Assembly (NCBI GenBank): GCA_013141015.1
Contig: JABFRT010000040.1
Location: forward strand, 1-36,073
Reading direction: 5' to 3'
DNA from: Hyphomicrobium sp.
GTDB lineage: Bacteria; Pseudomonadota; Alphaproteobacteria; Rhizobiales; Hyphomicrobiaceae
DNA length: 36,073 nucleotides
The translations under genes and the position numbers were made by a program. Numbering within the stretch: the stretch's first letter is position 1; every line of letters starts with the position of its first letter. Positions 7,093-15,058 of the stretch are shown here, in pieces. The notes under the pieces were generated by a model. That model saw only the letters and a program-made list of their open reading frames with translations. It did no database searches and was not told the DNA's origin.

Positions 7093-7643
7093 CCCGCCCT
7101 CGCTCCCGTGTTGCTATGCGGCGTAGGCGTGTTCACTTCGTGCAGGTCTGCGACGCGCAGCTGGCTCGGCCCGTCAGAAATTACGATTTTCACGGACCTG
7201 TCCTTGAACACCGTCACAGCGAGCTGGCGCAATGCGCCAGCTAACGCAGTTGGATCACCCGCAACATCGATGATCCAAAGCACGTCACCCGATTTCCATT
7301 CGTCAGGCCGAAGCCGGATTTTTTGCCCGATGTTTGCCATGAGCCGCTGATCGGTCTCAACTGACACACTGGCCCACAGCACGACGGCAACCGGCGCCCG
7401 GGCGCCGCTCTCTTTGTGCTGGGCTTCGGCCACATAGACTTGCCCCGTTACAACTGCAGGCAAGATCATCCATTCTATATCCGCCAGCGAATAGTGCTTG
7501 TGGGCGGTTGACCGCGAGAACACGACCGCGCAATCGCCAATCGTTGCAGAAATCAGCTTTGATACAGCACCAGCCACCTGCTGGGGCGAGAACCCCGGCA
7601 AATCGCTCGCCCGCTCTTGAGAAACTCCACCATCCCCACCCAT
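7089..7643 (-). CDS. HlyC-type toxin-activating lysine acyltransferase (184 aa)
   Basis: The start ATG 7643-7641 gives 184 residues, close to the 170 of E. coli HlyC; the frame stays open 41 codons upstream to a TTG. HlyC-family enzymes move a fatty acyl group from acyl-ACP to internal lysines of RTX protoxins in the cytoplasm. Residues that line up with HlyC are S45-T-A-H48 (HlyC S20/H23), ILPAV at 60-64 (VLPAI), PVAVVLWASVSVE at 84-96 (PVAYCSWANLSLE), and DEWKSGDVLWIID at 114-126, ending at D126 (HlyC D92). The catalytic His and Asp are therefore both kept. It is the first gene of a three-gene operon. No RTX toxin, HlyB or HlyD gene is in the window. The alignment is from memory of HlyC. 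Confidence 0.88.
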   Translation of the reverse strand: MGGDGGVSQERASDLPGFSPQQVAGAVSKLISATIGDCAVVFSRSTAHKHYSLADIEWMILPAVVTGQVYVAEAQHKESGARAPVAVVLWASVSVETDQRLMANIGQKIRLRPDEWKSGDVLWIIDVAGDPTALAGALRQLAVTVFKDRSVKIVISDGPSQLRVADLHEVNTPTPHSNTGARAG

Positions 7644-8028
7644 ACGCACGCCTGCGCTTCCCCCTTGCAGCTTATTGCTTGTCTCAATCACGGCCGTGCT
7701 GCACGGCCGCTCGCTTCTAGCCCACGGTAACGAGCCGCCGCCGCATGTCAATCCGACTACGGCCAATCACTTTTTGAAGGTGATTAAAGGCGAACGGAGT
7801 CTGCGCCTTTGCGTGTTCTCGAGAAGAACTTCCGCTCACATTGCCACGCGTATGAAACTTGACTGAATACCAGTGCTTTTTGGGGTTGCGCACAACACGA
7901 GGTTGCGCGAGCTGTTAACTCGCCGGCCCGTGCGATGCGTTTGCCGGGCCGCGCCCGAGGGTTCCAACCTTGTAGCTGCCGTCCTTCATCCGCGCGCGCA
8001 CTCCACCGCCCCCTGAATACTTTGCGGC

Positions 8029-8059
8029 TTGCGGAACATCAGGAGAACGTGTAGGGTAC
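8029..8059 (+). promoter_or_regulatory. lexA promoter with overlapping SOS (LexA) boxes
   Basis: GAAC at 8034-8037 and GAAC at 8045-8048 are separated by seven bases, the exact alphaproteobacterial LexA box GAAC-N7-GAAC. A third half-site, GTAC at 8056-8059, follows after another seven bases. So two boxes overlap, the second with one mismatch. A candidate promoter, TTGCGG (8029-8034), 17 bases, TAGGGT (8052-8057), places the boxes between and over the core elements. This fits direct auto-repression of lexA. Confidence 0.85.
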
Positions 8060-8073
8060 AGACATGATTTGTA

Positions 8074-8124
8074 CCGGCCACTTGGGCCGGGAGGACAAAT
8101 AAGAGGCAATTCAAGAGGCAATTG
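8074..8124 (+). promoter_or_regulatory. lexA: lexA 5' leader: hairpin and duplicated ribosome-binding site
   Basis: CCGGCC (8074-8079) and GGCCGG (8085-8090) form a six-pair hairpin with loop ACTTG. Then AAGAGGCAATTC (8101-8112) and AAGAGGCAATTG (8113-8124) are a 12-bp tandem duplication that carries two Shine-Dalgarno cores (AAGAGG). The second copy is correctly spaced for ATG 8125; the first is 12 bases too far. Confidence 0.75.
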
Positions 8125-8841
8125 ATGCTGACCGAGAAACAAAAAGAGCTGCTTCTGTTCATCCATGACCGCATGCAAGAGCGCGGCGTGCCGCCGTCGT
8201 TCGATGAAATGAAGGACGCGCTCGATCTGAAATCAAAGTCGGGCATTCACCGGCTCATTACGGCGCTGGTGGAGCGCGGCTTTATCCGCCGCCTGCCGCA
8301 TCGCGCGCGCGCCATCGAAGTGATCAAGCTACCGGAGAATCAGGCGCCGGCTGCCGGTGAGGTCCGCGCCCGCGGCTTCCAGCCGAGCGTGATCGAAGGC
8401 TCAGGCCCGCCCAAATCAAACTATACGCCTCCGCCGCCGTCGCACATCATCGATAGCCGCACGGTCTCCGTGCCCGTCATGGGCCGGATCGCTGCCGGTA
8501 CGCCGATCAGTGCCATTCAAAACCACACCCATGACATCGCCTGTCCGCCCGACCTGCTGACCAACGGCGAGCACTTCGCACTCGAGGTTCGCGGTGACTC
8601 GATGATCGAAGCCGGCATCCACGACGGCGACACCGTTATTATCCGCCGCTGCGACAACGCCGAGAATGGCGACATCGTCGTCGCGCTCGTCGAAAAAGAA
8701 GAAGCGACCTTGAAGCGTTTGCGCAAGAAGGGCTCGACGATTGCGCTTGAAGCCGCCAATCCGGAATTCAAGACTCGCATTTTCGGACCCGATCAGGTCG
8801 ATATCCAAGGCCGTCTCGTCGGGTTGATGCGCCGCTATTGA
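8125..8841 (+). CDS. lexA: LexA repressor (238 aa)
   Basis: LexA represses SOS genes and cleaves itself when RecA filaments form on damaged DNA. The start ATG 8125 follows AAGAGG at the right distance; a TTG one codon earlier is unlikely. The N-terminal winged-helix domain (about 1-70) begins [17 protein letters not shown] and has the recognition segment [21 protein letters not shown] linker of about 45 residues follows. The C-terminal peptidase domain shows the Ala-Gly cleavage bond (A124-G125 in GRIAAGTP), the nucleophile Ser (S159 in GDSMIEAG) and the general-base Lys (K197 in ATLKRL). At 238 residues it is longer than the 202 of E. coli, as usual in alphaproteobacteria. The promoter holds its own SOS boxes. 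Confidence 0.98.
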   Translation: MLTEKQKELLLFIHDRMQERGVPPSFDEMKDALDLKSKSGIHRLITALVERGFIRRLPHRARAIEVIKLPENQAPAAGEVRARGFQPSVIEGSGPPKSNYTPPPPSHIIDSRTVSVPVMGRIAAGTPISAIQNHTHDIACPPDLLTNGEHFALEVRGDSMIEAGIHDGDTVIIRRCDNAENGDIVVALVEKEEATLKRLRKKGSTIALEAANPEFKTRIFGPDQVDIQGRLVGLMRRY

Positions 8842-8853
8842 GCCGGGCAGCCG

Positions 8854-11253
8854 TCACGGATCACTGCCGGGAATGGCGCTGAAGTCCTCGTCGTCGTCGA
8901 ACTCGGCGCGTGGCTCGGATGGCACCAGCCACTCTGGGCGGCCAGCGAAGTTCGGCAGCGATGGCTCGTCGCCTATCTCGCTGGCGCCCGGCTCAGCTGC
9001 CCCAGCCCGTTCGGCCTCAGCGACGCGCGGTGTGGGGAGCTGCGGTTTGCGGCGCGGCCCTTGCCGGTCGCGCTTGGCGATGAATGGTGCCCATGGCCTG
9101 TCGCCGCGATGGGCCGCAACCGTATCGACGCGGATTCGCGGCACTGCACTGGTGGCTGCTGGACCTTCGGTTTGTGCGTCTGCTTGCTCGATATAGAGCG
9201 CGTGCGTGCCCTCGCGCCAAACGTCGAAGAAGTCGATGACCATGCCGGTGGTCTCGCAGAATTCCGGCCGCGGTTCGCTGAGTACGACCACGCGCGCCAC
9301 CGCGCAGTCGTCAGCAATCGCCGCCGGATGACGGGCAACCGCGACACGCGCACCTTTAACGCGGGCCACGCAGCCAACGCTGTCGCACGTAAACGCCGCG
9401 CCCTTTTGCACTTCCGCCGCCTTGCGCGCGTCGCCGTCGTGCTCGAGCCAGCGCTCGACCTCGTAAGCCGACTGCCGCGCCGGCAACGCCGACAACAATC
9501 CATCCGGCCCGCGCAGCGCCACCAACTCGCCATTGCGCGCAATCAGCACGTCGGGCCGCGCCTGGAACGGCGCCATTGCCAGCCCGGCAATGACAAGCGC
9601 CACGCCGAGCAGTCGTTGCCGCGACTGCCACAGCGCCAGCCACAGACCGCCAAGCACCATCAGCACAAAGGCCTGCTGTGGAATGGCCGGAATATGCCCG
9701 ACCGCGCCCGGCAACTTGGCAACGAATGCCGCGCACCAACTCATCGCGTCAATACCAAGCCCCATCGGGATCAGCGCCAGCGCCTCGAGCCCGAGCGGCA
9801 TCAGGACCAGCGCTGCCAACGCCGCCGGCATAACGATCAAGTTGCAAATCGGGATGGCGGCGAGATTGGCAAGCACCGCATACTGCTGGCTTTGATGAAA
9901 ATGAAAGGCCGCGAAGGGCGCCACCGCGGCACTCGCAATCAGCGTTGAAAAGACAATGCCGCCGAAAAACAGCAGCACGCGTAACACAGGATGCGGCTCG
10001 TTGCGCCGTCCCATCCGGCGGCGCACCTCTTCATAGGTTGCAACTAAGCCCGTGACCGCCGCGAACGACATTTGAAAGCCGGCATCGAACAGGCTTTCCG
10101 GATAGAGCAGCAGAATAACCAACGCCGACAGGGCCACGTTGCGCAACGCGAGGGCCGGCCGGTCGAGCAGCACAGCGCCAAAAATGACGACAATCATCAG
10201 CGCCGAGCGCACCGTTGCAAACGCGCCGCCCGAAATCGACAAGTATCCGAGCGCACCAAGAATACCGGCCACTGCCGCCCACTTTTTGATTGGATAACGC
10301 AGCGCGATAGCCGGGATCGCGGCCAGCACCAGCCGCACGGAGAAAAACACCGCGCCGGCCATGATCACCATGTGCAGGCCCGAAATCGACAGAATGTGGA
10401 ACAGTCCGGAACTGCGATAGGCGTCGTTGGTCTCAGGTGTAATGCCGCCGCGCTCGCCAGTGATCAGTGCCGCGGCGATCGCCCCGTTTTCGCCGGGAAG
10501 GCTGACGTGAATACGCGCCGATATTCCGCGCCGGATCGACTCTATGGCGCGCGACCAGGAATCTCGCCAGGTCACCGGCGCGCCGCGCGGCGTGATCACC
10601 GGCTTTGAGAACGTGTAGCCAACGCCGCCCAAACGCTCGAACCACGCGGTCCGCGCAAAATCGAAGCCGCCGGGTATGGCGGGTCTTGCAGGCGGTGCCA
10701 GTGCCGCGCTCAAGCGAACCCGGTCGCCCGGCGCAATCGCAACGCCCGCCTCTGCCGACATAATGCGCACGCGCACAAGCTTGGGACGCTTTTCGGGCGC
10801 CACGCCCTCGATATCCGCAACATCAATTGTAACACGCACGCCACGCGGCGGCCGCGGCTCAACGCGCACCACCTGACCGCTGACAACCGCGCCGCGCAGC
10901 GTCTTCTCGAGTACCGGCGCGCGCACCGCTTCAACGCGCAGCTTGGCGACAAGAAATCCGCATGCCGCCAGCAACAGGCCTGTGGCGAAGACGGCCGCAA
11001 GCGTGCCGCGCGAGACCGCCTGCTGCACGACGAGCGCGGCGGCAAGCGGCAAAATCGACAGCCACAGAGGCGGCTCCACGCCAAGCGCGAAGTAGGCGGC
11101 AATGCCCGCGCCGAGTGCCACCGGCGCCCACAAAAAAAAGCGCTGCCGCTCGCCCTCCAAGGCGCGGCCAAATCGCACGCCGTTACGCATACCGGCGTCA
11201 TCCGGCGGGTTTTCCCCGCTGTTATCCATCGCCCTTGAAAACGCGATTGCCAC
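8854..11253 (-). CDS. comEC: ComEC/Rec2-type DNA uptake channel protein (799 aa)
   Basis: This is a predicted inner-membrane channel for single-stranded DNA in natural transformation. GTG 11253 has GGAG eight bases upstream; ATG 11229 is an alternative start. Residues about 40-105 are hydrophobic, and about 110-215 form an OB-like DUF4131 region (VVSGQVVRVEPRPPRGVRV). Residues about 255-540 are the multi-helix Competence domain (ALITGERGGI, LFHILSISGLHMVIMAG). The C-terminal part (about 570-799) is short and shows no HxHxDH motif, so the metallo-beta-lactamase domain of Bacillus ComEC is missing or degenerate. That is common in alphaproteobacterial members. It is convergent with lexA, 12 bases apart, and divergent from gltX. 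No other competence gene is in view. Confidence 0.93.
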   Translation of the reverse strand: MAIAFSRAMDNSGENPPDDAGMRNGVRFGRALEGERQRFFLWAPVALGAGIAAYFALGVEPPLWLSILPLAAALVVQQAVSRGTLAAVFATGLLLAACGFLVAKLRVEAVRAPVLEKTLRGAVVSGQVVRVEPRPPRGVRVTIDVADIEGVAPEKRPKLVRVRIMSAEAGVAIAPGDRVRLSAALAPPARPAIPGGFDFARTAWFERLGGVGYTFSKPVITPRGAPVTWRDSWSRAIESIRRGISARIHVSLPGENGAIAAALITGERGGITPETNDAYRSSGLFHILSISGLHMVIMAGAVFFSVRLVLAAIPAIALRYPIKKWAAVAGILGALGYLSISGGAFATVRSALMIVVIFGAVLLDRPALALRNVALSALVILLLYPESLFDAGFQMSFAAVTGLVATYEEVRRRMGRRNEPHPVLRVLLFFGGIVFSTLIASAAVAPFAAFHFHQSQQYAVLANLAAIPICNLIVMPAALAALVLMPLGLEALALIPMGLGIDAMSWCAAFVAKLPGAVGHIPAIPQQAFVLMVLGGLWLALWQSRQRLLGVALVIAGLAMAPFQARPDVLIARNGELVALRGPDGLLSALPARQSAYEVERWLEHDGDARKAAEVQKGAAFTCDSVGCVARVKGARVAVARHPAAIADDCAVARVVVLSEPRPEFCETTGMVIDFFDVWREGTHALYIEQADAQTEGPAATSAVPRIRVDTVAAHRGDRPWAPFIAKRDRQGPRRKPQLPTPRVAEAERAGAAEPGASEIGDEPSLPNFAGRPEWLVPSEPRAEFDDDEDFSAIPGSDP

Positions 11254-11344
11254 CCGGGATGCTCCGCCCCTACCGCCGGAAAACGTGCTATGCTACGAGC
11301 ACCCCACACAATCCACAATGTCTTGAAGGTTCGAAGTAAGTCCT

Positions 11345-12880
11345 ATGTCCAAGGCCGCGCCGCAAACTGCGCCAATCGTGCGCTTCGCCCCCTCACCCAC
11401 CGGCTACCTGCATATCGGTGGTGCGCGCACCGCGCTGTTCAATTGGCTGTATGCCAAGGGCCGGGGCGGCAAATTCCTGCTGCGCATTGAGGACACCGAC
11501 CGCGAACGCAACAACGAGGCGGCCGTGACCGCCATCCTCGATGGTCTCAAATGGCTGGAACTCGATTGGCACGGAGACGCGGTATCGCAGTTCTCCCGCG
11601 CTGACCGGCACCGTGAAGCCGCCGCCGAATTGTTAGCACGCGGCGCGGCCTATCATTGCTATGCGTCACCCGCTGAAATCGACGCCGCGCGCGAAGCCGC
11701 AAAAGCGGAAGGCCGCCCGCAGATTTTCCTGTCGCCATGGCGCGACCGTGACACGAAGGATGCGCCTGCCGGCGTCAAGCCCACCGTGCGCCTCAAAGCC
11801 CCGCGCGACGGCGAGACAGTCGTTAACGATCACGTGCAAGGCGTCGTGACGTTTCCGAATAAAGACCTGGATGACCTGATCATTCTGCGCTCCGACGGCA
11901 ACCCGACGTATAACCTGGCGGTCGTCGTTGACGATCACGATATGGGCATCACGCATGTGGTGCGCGGCGTCGATCATCTAACCAACGCGGCGCGGCAAAC
12001 GCAGATATATTCAGGCCTCGGCTGGAACGTTCCTGAATTTGCCCATGTGCCGCTGATCCACGGCGCAGACGGCGCCAAACTTTCCAAGCGTCACGGCGCG
12101 CAAGGCGTCGAAGACTATCGCAGCATGGGATATTTGCCGGTTGCACTGCGCAACTATCTGGTGCGCCTTGGCTGGAGCCACGGCGACGATGAGATTATGC
12201 CGACCGCACAGTTGATCAGCTGGTTCGACATTGATGACATCAACAAAAGCGCATCGCGCTTCGATTTCAAAAAACTCGACGATTTAAACGGCCACTATAT
12301 CCGCCAGACGGACGACCGCGAACTGGTGACGCGCATTAAAGATATGCTACCGCATCTCGACTTCGCAGCACTTCGTGATCTGCCGCTTGATCCCAAAGCG
12401 CCGCCGCGTTCCGATGTGGCGTTGGCGCTTGAGATCGCAGCGCTCGCGCCAAGCATCACTGACGGCAAGGCGCTTGCTGCGCGTTTGCACGCGGCCGGTT
12501 GGGACAAGCTGCTCGCCGCCATGCCATCGCTAAAGGAGCGCGCCAAGACGCTTGCGGAGTTGTTGGCCGGCGCGCTCTTTCTGGTCGCCGACGCGCCATT
12601 GAAACTCGACGACAAGGCCGCCAAGTTGATCGACACCGACGCCAAAGCGACGCTCGCAGCGCTTCTCTCGCGCTTCGACGCGGCAAAGGACTGGACCGCA
12701 ACAGCACTTGAAGCCGAGGTGCGTGCGTACTCAGAGGAAACCGGCGCCAAGCTTGGAAAAGTCGCCCAGCCGTTGCGGGCGGCGCTGACCGGCCGGGCGG
12801 TTTCGCCACCCGTTTTCACGGTGCTGGAGGTGCTCGGAAAGTCTGAATCTCTCAAGCGGATCAAAGCTTGCGCAGGGTGA
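11345..12880 (+). CDS. gltX: Glutamyl-tRNA synthetase (511 aa)
   Basis: The enzyme charges tRNA-Glu with glutamate in the cytoplasm. The start is ATG 11345. The class I signature is clear: the HIGH-type motif [13 protein letters not shown] at residues 17-29 and the KMSKS-type motif KLSKRHG at about 245-251. The catalytic domain extends to about 310, and the all-helical anticodon-binding region covers about 320-511. The zinc-site cysteine cluster of E. coli GluRS is not intact; only one Cys (YHCYAS) is seen there. Alphaproteobacteria often carry two gltX copies, and one may also charge tRNA-Gln for GatCAB; which type this is cannot be told from sequence alone. It is divergent from comEC and upstream of gltA on the same strand. 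Confidence 0.97.
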   Translation: MSKAAPQTAPIVRFAPSPTGYLHIGGARTALFNWLYAKGRGGKFLLRIEDTDRERNNEAAVTAILDGLKWLELDWHGDAVSQFSRADRHREAAAELLARGAAYHCYASPAEIDAAREAAKAEGRPQIFLSPWRDRDTKDAPAGVKPTVRLKAPRDGETVVNDHVQGVVTFPNKDLDDLIILRSDGNPTYNLAVVVDDHDMGITHVVRGVDHLTNAARQTQIYSGLGWNVPEFAHVPLIHGADGAKLSKRHGAQGVEDYRSMGYLPVALRNYLVRLGWSHGDDEIMPTAQLISWFDIDDINKSASRFDFKKLDDLNGHYIRQTDDRELVTRIKDMLPHLDFAALRDLPLDPKAPPRSDVALALEIAALAPSITDGKALAARLHAAGWDKLLAAMPSLKERAKTLAELLAGALFLVADAPLKLDDKAAKLIDTDAKATLAALLSRFDAAKDWTATALEAEVRAYSEETGAKLGKVAQPLRAALTGRAVSPPVFTVLEVLGKSESLKRIKACAG

Positions 12881-12942
12881 TGGAAGGTTGGGCAGAATGG
12901 CCCCTTCCAAAGACGATATTGCCGCACTGCAAAATATCGTCT
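12881..12942 (+). terminator. Two consecutive hairpins after gltX
   Basis: Hairpin 1 pairs TGGAAGG (12881-12887) with CCTTCCA (12903-12909), with an inner GGGC/GCCC. It starts right after the gltX stop. Hairpin 2 pairs AGACGATATT (12911-12920) with AATATCGTCT (12933-12942), a perfect 10-bp stem with a 12-base loop. Neither is followed by a run of T, so a Rho-independent terminator is possible but not typical. The remaining 138 bases to gltA are an untranslated leader. Confidence 0.5.
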
Positions 12943-13080
12943 AATCCCTTCGTATGAAAGCGTGTTTTCGTGCTTTCGCGATGGAGATGGCATCCCGCGT
13001 GCGGGACATTGCTGCTGCGTCTTGAAACCGGAAAAACGCGGCGTCGGGCACCCGGCAGGGTGTGTTTCAGGAGAATGGGC

Positions 13081-14394
13081 ATGAGCGTGCAGGACATTAA
13101 GCCGGGGACCATCAAACCAGGCGCATCAGCCACAGTCAGCGTTGGCGGCAAGTCCGTCGCCCTGCCGGTCCGCTCCGGGACCATCGGCCCGGACGTGATC
13201 GACGTCGGCGCGCTGTACAAGGAAACCGGCAACTTCACCTACGACCCGGGCTTCACCTCGACCGCCAATTGCTCAAGCCGCATCACCTTCATCGATGGCG
13301 ATAAGGGCGAACTGCTCTATCGCGGCTACCCGATCGATCAGCTGGCTGAGAACACCAACTTCCTGGCTGTCTGCTACCTTCTGCTGCACGGGGAATTGCC
13401 GAACAACGGCGAGTTCATCAACTTCCGCCGCACCATCACCAATCACACGATGGTTCATGAGCAGATGACTCGCTTCTTCACCGGCTACCGCCGTGACGCC
13501 CACCCGATGGCTGTCATGGTCGGCACGGTCGGCGCATTGTCGGCGTTCTATCACGACTCAACCGACATCAACGATCCGCGCCAGCGTGAGATCGCGTCTC
13601 ACCGCATGATCGCCAAGATGCCGACCATTGCGGCGATGGCCTACAAGTATTCGATCGGCCACCCGTTTATCTATCCGCGCAACGATCTCGACTACACATC
13701 AAACTTCCTGCAGATGTGCTTTGCCGTGCCGTGCGAGCCGTATGTGGTCAATCCGATCCTGTCGCGCGCCTTGGATCGTATTTTCATCCTGCACGCCGAC
13801 CACGAACAGAACGCATCAACCTCGACTGTGCGTCTCGCCGGATCGTCGGGCGCCAATCCGTTCGCCTGCATCTCGGCCGGCATCGCCTGCCTGTGGGGCC
13901 CCGCGCACGGCGGCGCCAACGAAGCAGCCCTCAACATGCTGAAGGAGATCGGCACCGTCGACAAGGTGCCGGAGTACGTCGCCAAAGCCAAAGACAAAAC
14001 CTCAGGCTTCCGCCTGATGGGCTTTGGCCATCGCGTTTATAAAAACTACGATCCGCGCGCCAAGGTGATGCAGCAGACCTGTCACGAAGTGCTCGAAGCA
14101 ACCGGCATGAAGGACGATCCGCTGCTGAAGGTGGCACTCGAACTCGAACGCATCGCGTTGCAGGATGAATACTTCATTTCGAAGAAGCTTTATCCGAACA
14201 TCGACTTCTATTCGGGTATCACACTGCGGGCGATGGGCTTCCCAGAGGACATGTTCACGGTGCTGTTCGCCGTTGCCCGCACGGTCGGCTGGATCGCGCA
14301 GTGGAAGGAAATGATCGAAGATCCCGAACAGCGCATCGGCCGTCCGCGCCAGCTGTACATCGGTCAGCCGCGCCGCGATTTCCCGTCGGCTTAA
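13081..14394 (+). CDS. gltA: Type II citrate synthase (437 aa)
   Basis: The enzyme condenses acetyl-CoA and oxaloacetate to citrate, the entry step of the TCA cycle. ATG 13081 was chosen because AGGAG (13069-13073) lies seven bases before it; ATG 13075 is too close, and a longer reading to 12970 has no signal. The catalytic residues are present: His276 in GPAHGGAN, His317 in [13 protein letters not shown] and Asp375 in NIDFYSG. These match H264, H305 and D362 of the E. coli enzyme. The length and the N-terminal beta-rich domain (about 45-100) fit the hexameric, Gram-negative type. It follows gltX, with a 200-base gap that holds two hairpins. Confidence 0.98.
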   Translation: MSVQDIKPGTIKPGASATVSVGGKSVALPVRSGTIGPDVIDVGALYKETGNFTYDPGFTSTANCSSRITFIDGDKGELLYRGYPIDQLAENTNFLAVCYLLLHGELPNNGEFINFRRTITNHTMVHEQMTRFFTGYRRDAHPMAVMVGTVGALSAFYHDSTDINDPRQREIASHRMIAKMPTIAAMAYKYSIGHPFIYPRNDLDYTSNFLQMCFAVPCEPYVVNPILSRALDRIFILHADHEQNASTSTVRLAGSSGANPFACISAGIACLWGPAHGGANEAALNMLKEIGTVDKVPEYVAKAKDKTSGFRLMGFGHRVYKNYDPRAKVMQQTCHEVLEATGMKDDPLLKVALELERIALQDEYFISKKLYPNIDFYSGITLRAMGFPEDMFTVLFAVARTVGWIAQWKEMIEDPEQRIGRPRQLYIGQPRRDFPSA

Positions 14395-14417
14395 ACTCCG
14401 TTTGTCGAGGCGGGCCA

Positions 14418-14918
14418 GTGAAAAACCGAAGCGCCATTGCATTGACAGTGGCGCTTCTTTTTTTGTGGGCAGTGTTAGTTTTAGGCCTGCCCGCACGAGG
14501 CCCCGACAGCACATCGGCGTTCCATAGACAGCTATCGCAGGATTTTGCTTTTATCGACTTGCGATTTGCGGAAAATCCAAAACACATCGATCTTTCGAAG
14601 CTGAACGATGGGGAGTGGATTGTAGCCTGCGCAAGCGGGAATCTTGCTGAACACGCCTCGATGAAAGAGGCCGCCAGAATCGCAGGAGTTGAAGTTTCAA
14701 TAAGCGAACTTGAACCCGTTCCAGTTTTGAAAAGCGGCAGTATGTTTTTCTACATTCGAGGTGATCGTACGGCGCACTGGTTTCAAAACAGCCGAATTGG
14801 CCACGAAATCGCATTTGGCGAAGTCGTTTGCGCGTCGCCATCTCAACCTGTACTGAAACTTCCAACCGATGCGGCGCTTCAGCAATTAAAAACGCATGAA
14901 GACAAGTTACAACGTTGA
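14418..14918 (+). CDS. Exported or membrane-anchored protein, unknown function (166 aa)
   Basis: GTG 14418 has GAGG about seven bases upstream; the frame is open further upstream, but only inside gltA. The N-terminus has a basic start and one hydrophobic helix at about 7-25 (IALTVALLFLWAVLVLGLPA), which is either a signal peptide or an anchor. The mature part is mixed alpha/beta, with two cysteines (VACASG and VVCASP). No domain is recognised. Base composition is visibly less GC-rich than in the neighbours, which may point to a horizontally acquired or weakly expressed gene. It starts only 23 bases after gltA and may be read through from it. It converges on lpxB across a repeat element. Confidence 0.6.
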   Translation: MKNRSAIALTVALLFLWAVLVLGLPARGPDSTSAFHRQLSQDFAFIDLRFAENPKHIDLSKLNDGEWIVACASGNLAEHASMKEAARIAGVEVSISELEPVPVLKSGSMFFYIRGDRTAHWFQNSRIGHEIAFGEVVCASPSQPVLKLPTDAALQQLKTHEDKLQR

Positions 14919-14931
14919 GGTGGGGTACTTA

Positions 14932-15048
14932 CCTCTCCCTAGGGGAGAGGATGCCCGAAGGGCAGGTGAGGGGCTTGAGCCAACACCGGTGCTCGCCGCG
15001 AAGCCCCTCATCCGCCACTTCGTGACACCTTCTCCCCAAGGGAGAAGG
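14932..15048. repeat. Nested inverted-repeat element between convergent genes
   Basis: There are three stems. CCTCTCCC (14932-14939) pairs with GGGAGAGG (14943-14950). CCTTCTCCC (15028-15036) pairs with GGGAGAAGG (15040-15048). GAGGGGCTT (14968-14976) pairs with AAGCCCCTC (15001-15009) and draws the two outer hairpins together. The element fills the gap between the 14418-14918 gene and lpxB, which converge on it. It looks like a dispersed intergenic repeat and may also end transcription from both sides. Confidence 0.75.
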
Positions 15049-15058
15049 AAGGGCAGTG

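Larger units (their letters stand above)
7644..8124. promoter_or_regulatory. Divergent intergenic region between the HlyC-type operon and lexA
   Basis: No convincing gene is present. The part nearer the acyltransferase holds a perfect minus-strand TTGACA (7751-7746), but no good -10 at the right distance. It also has the palindrome TTCTCGAGAA at 7816-7825 inside GTTC-N7-GAAC, the inverted pair AATCAC/GTGATT (7765-7770 and 7780-7785), and an AAAGGCG/CGCCTTT hairpin (7786-7810). A GGTTGCGC direct repeat lies at 7884 and 7901. The part nearer lexA holds the SOS boxes. A minus-strand frame ending at 7915 has no plausible start. Confidence 0.5.

Noticed and set aside
7915-8178. Minus-strand frame across the lexA promoter
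   Set aside because: It overlaps the SOS boxes and the lexA 5' end, with no plausible start or ribosome-binding site.
9061-9948. Long plus-strand open frame (295 codons) opposite comEC
   Set aside because: It lies fully antisense to a clear comEC, is rich in Arg/His/Gln, and has no ribosome-binding site. It is a GC-rich shadow frame.
11329-11343. GTTC-N7-GTCC just before gltX, resembling an SOS box
   Set aside because: One mismatch, overlaps the gltX ribosome-binding region, and gltX has no known SOS link. Probably chance.
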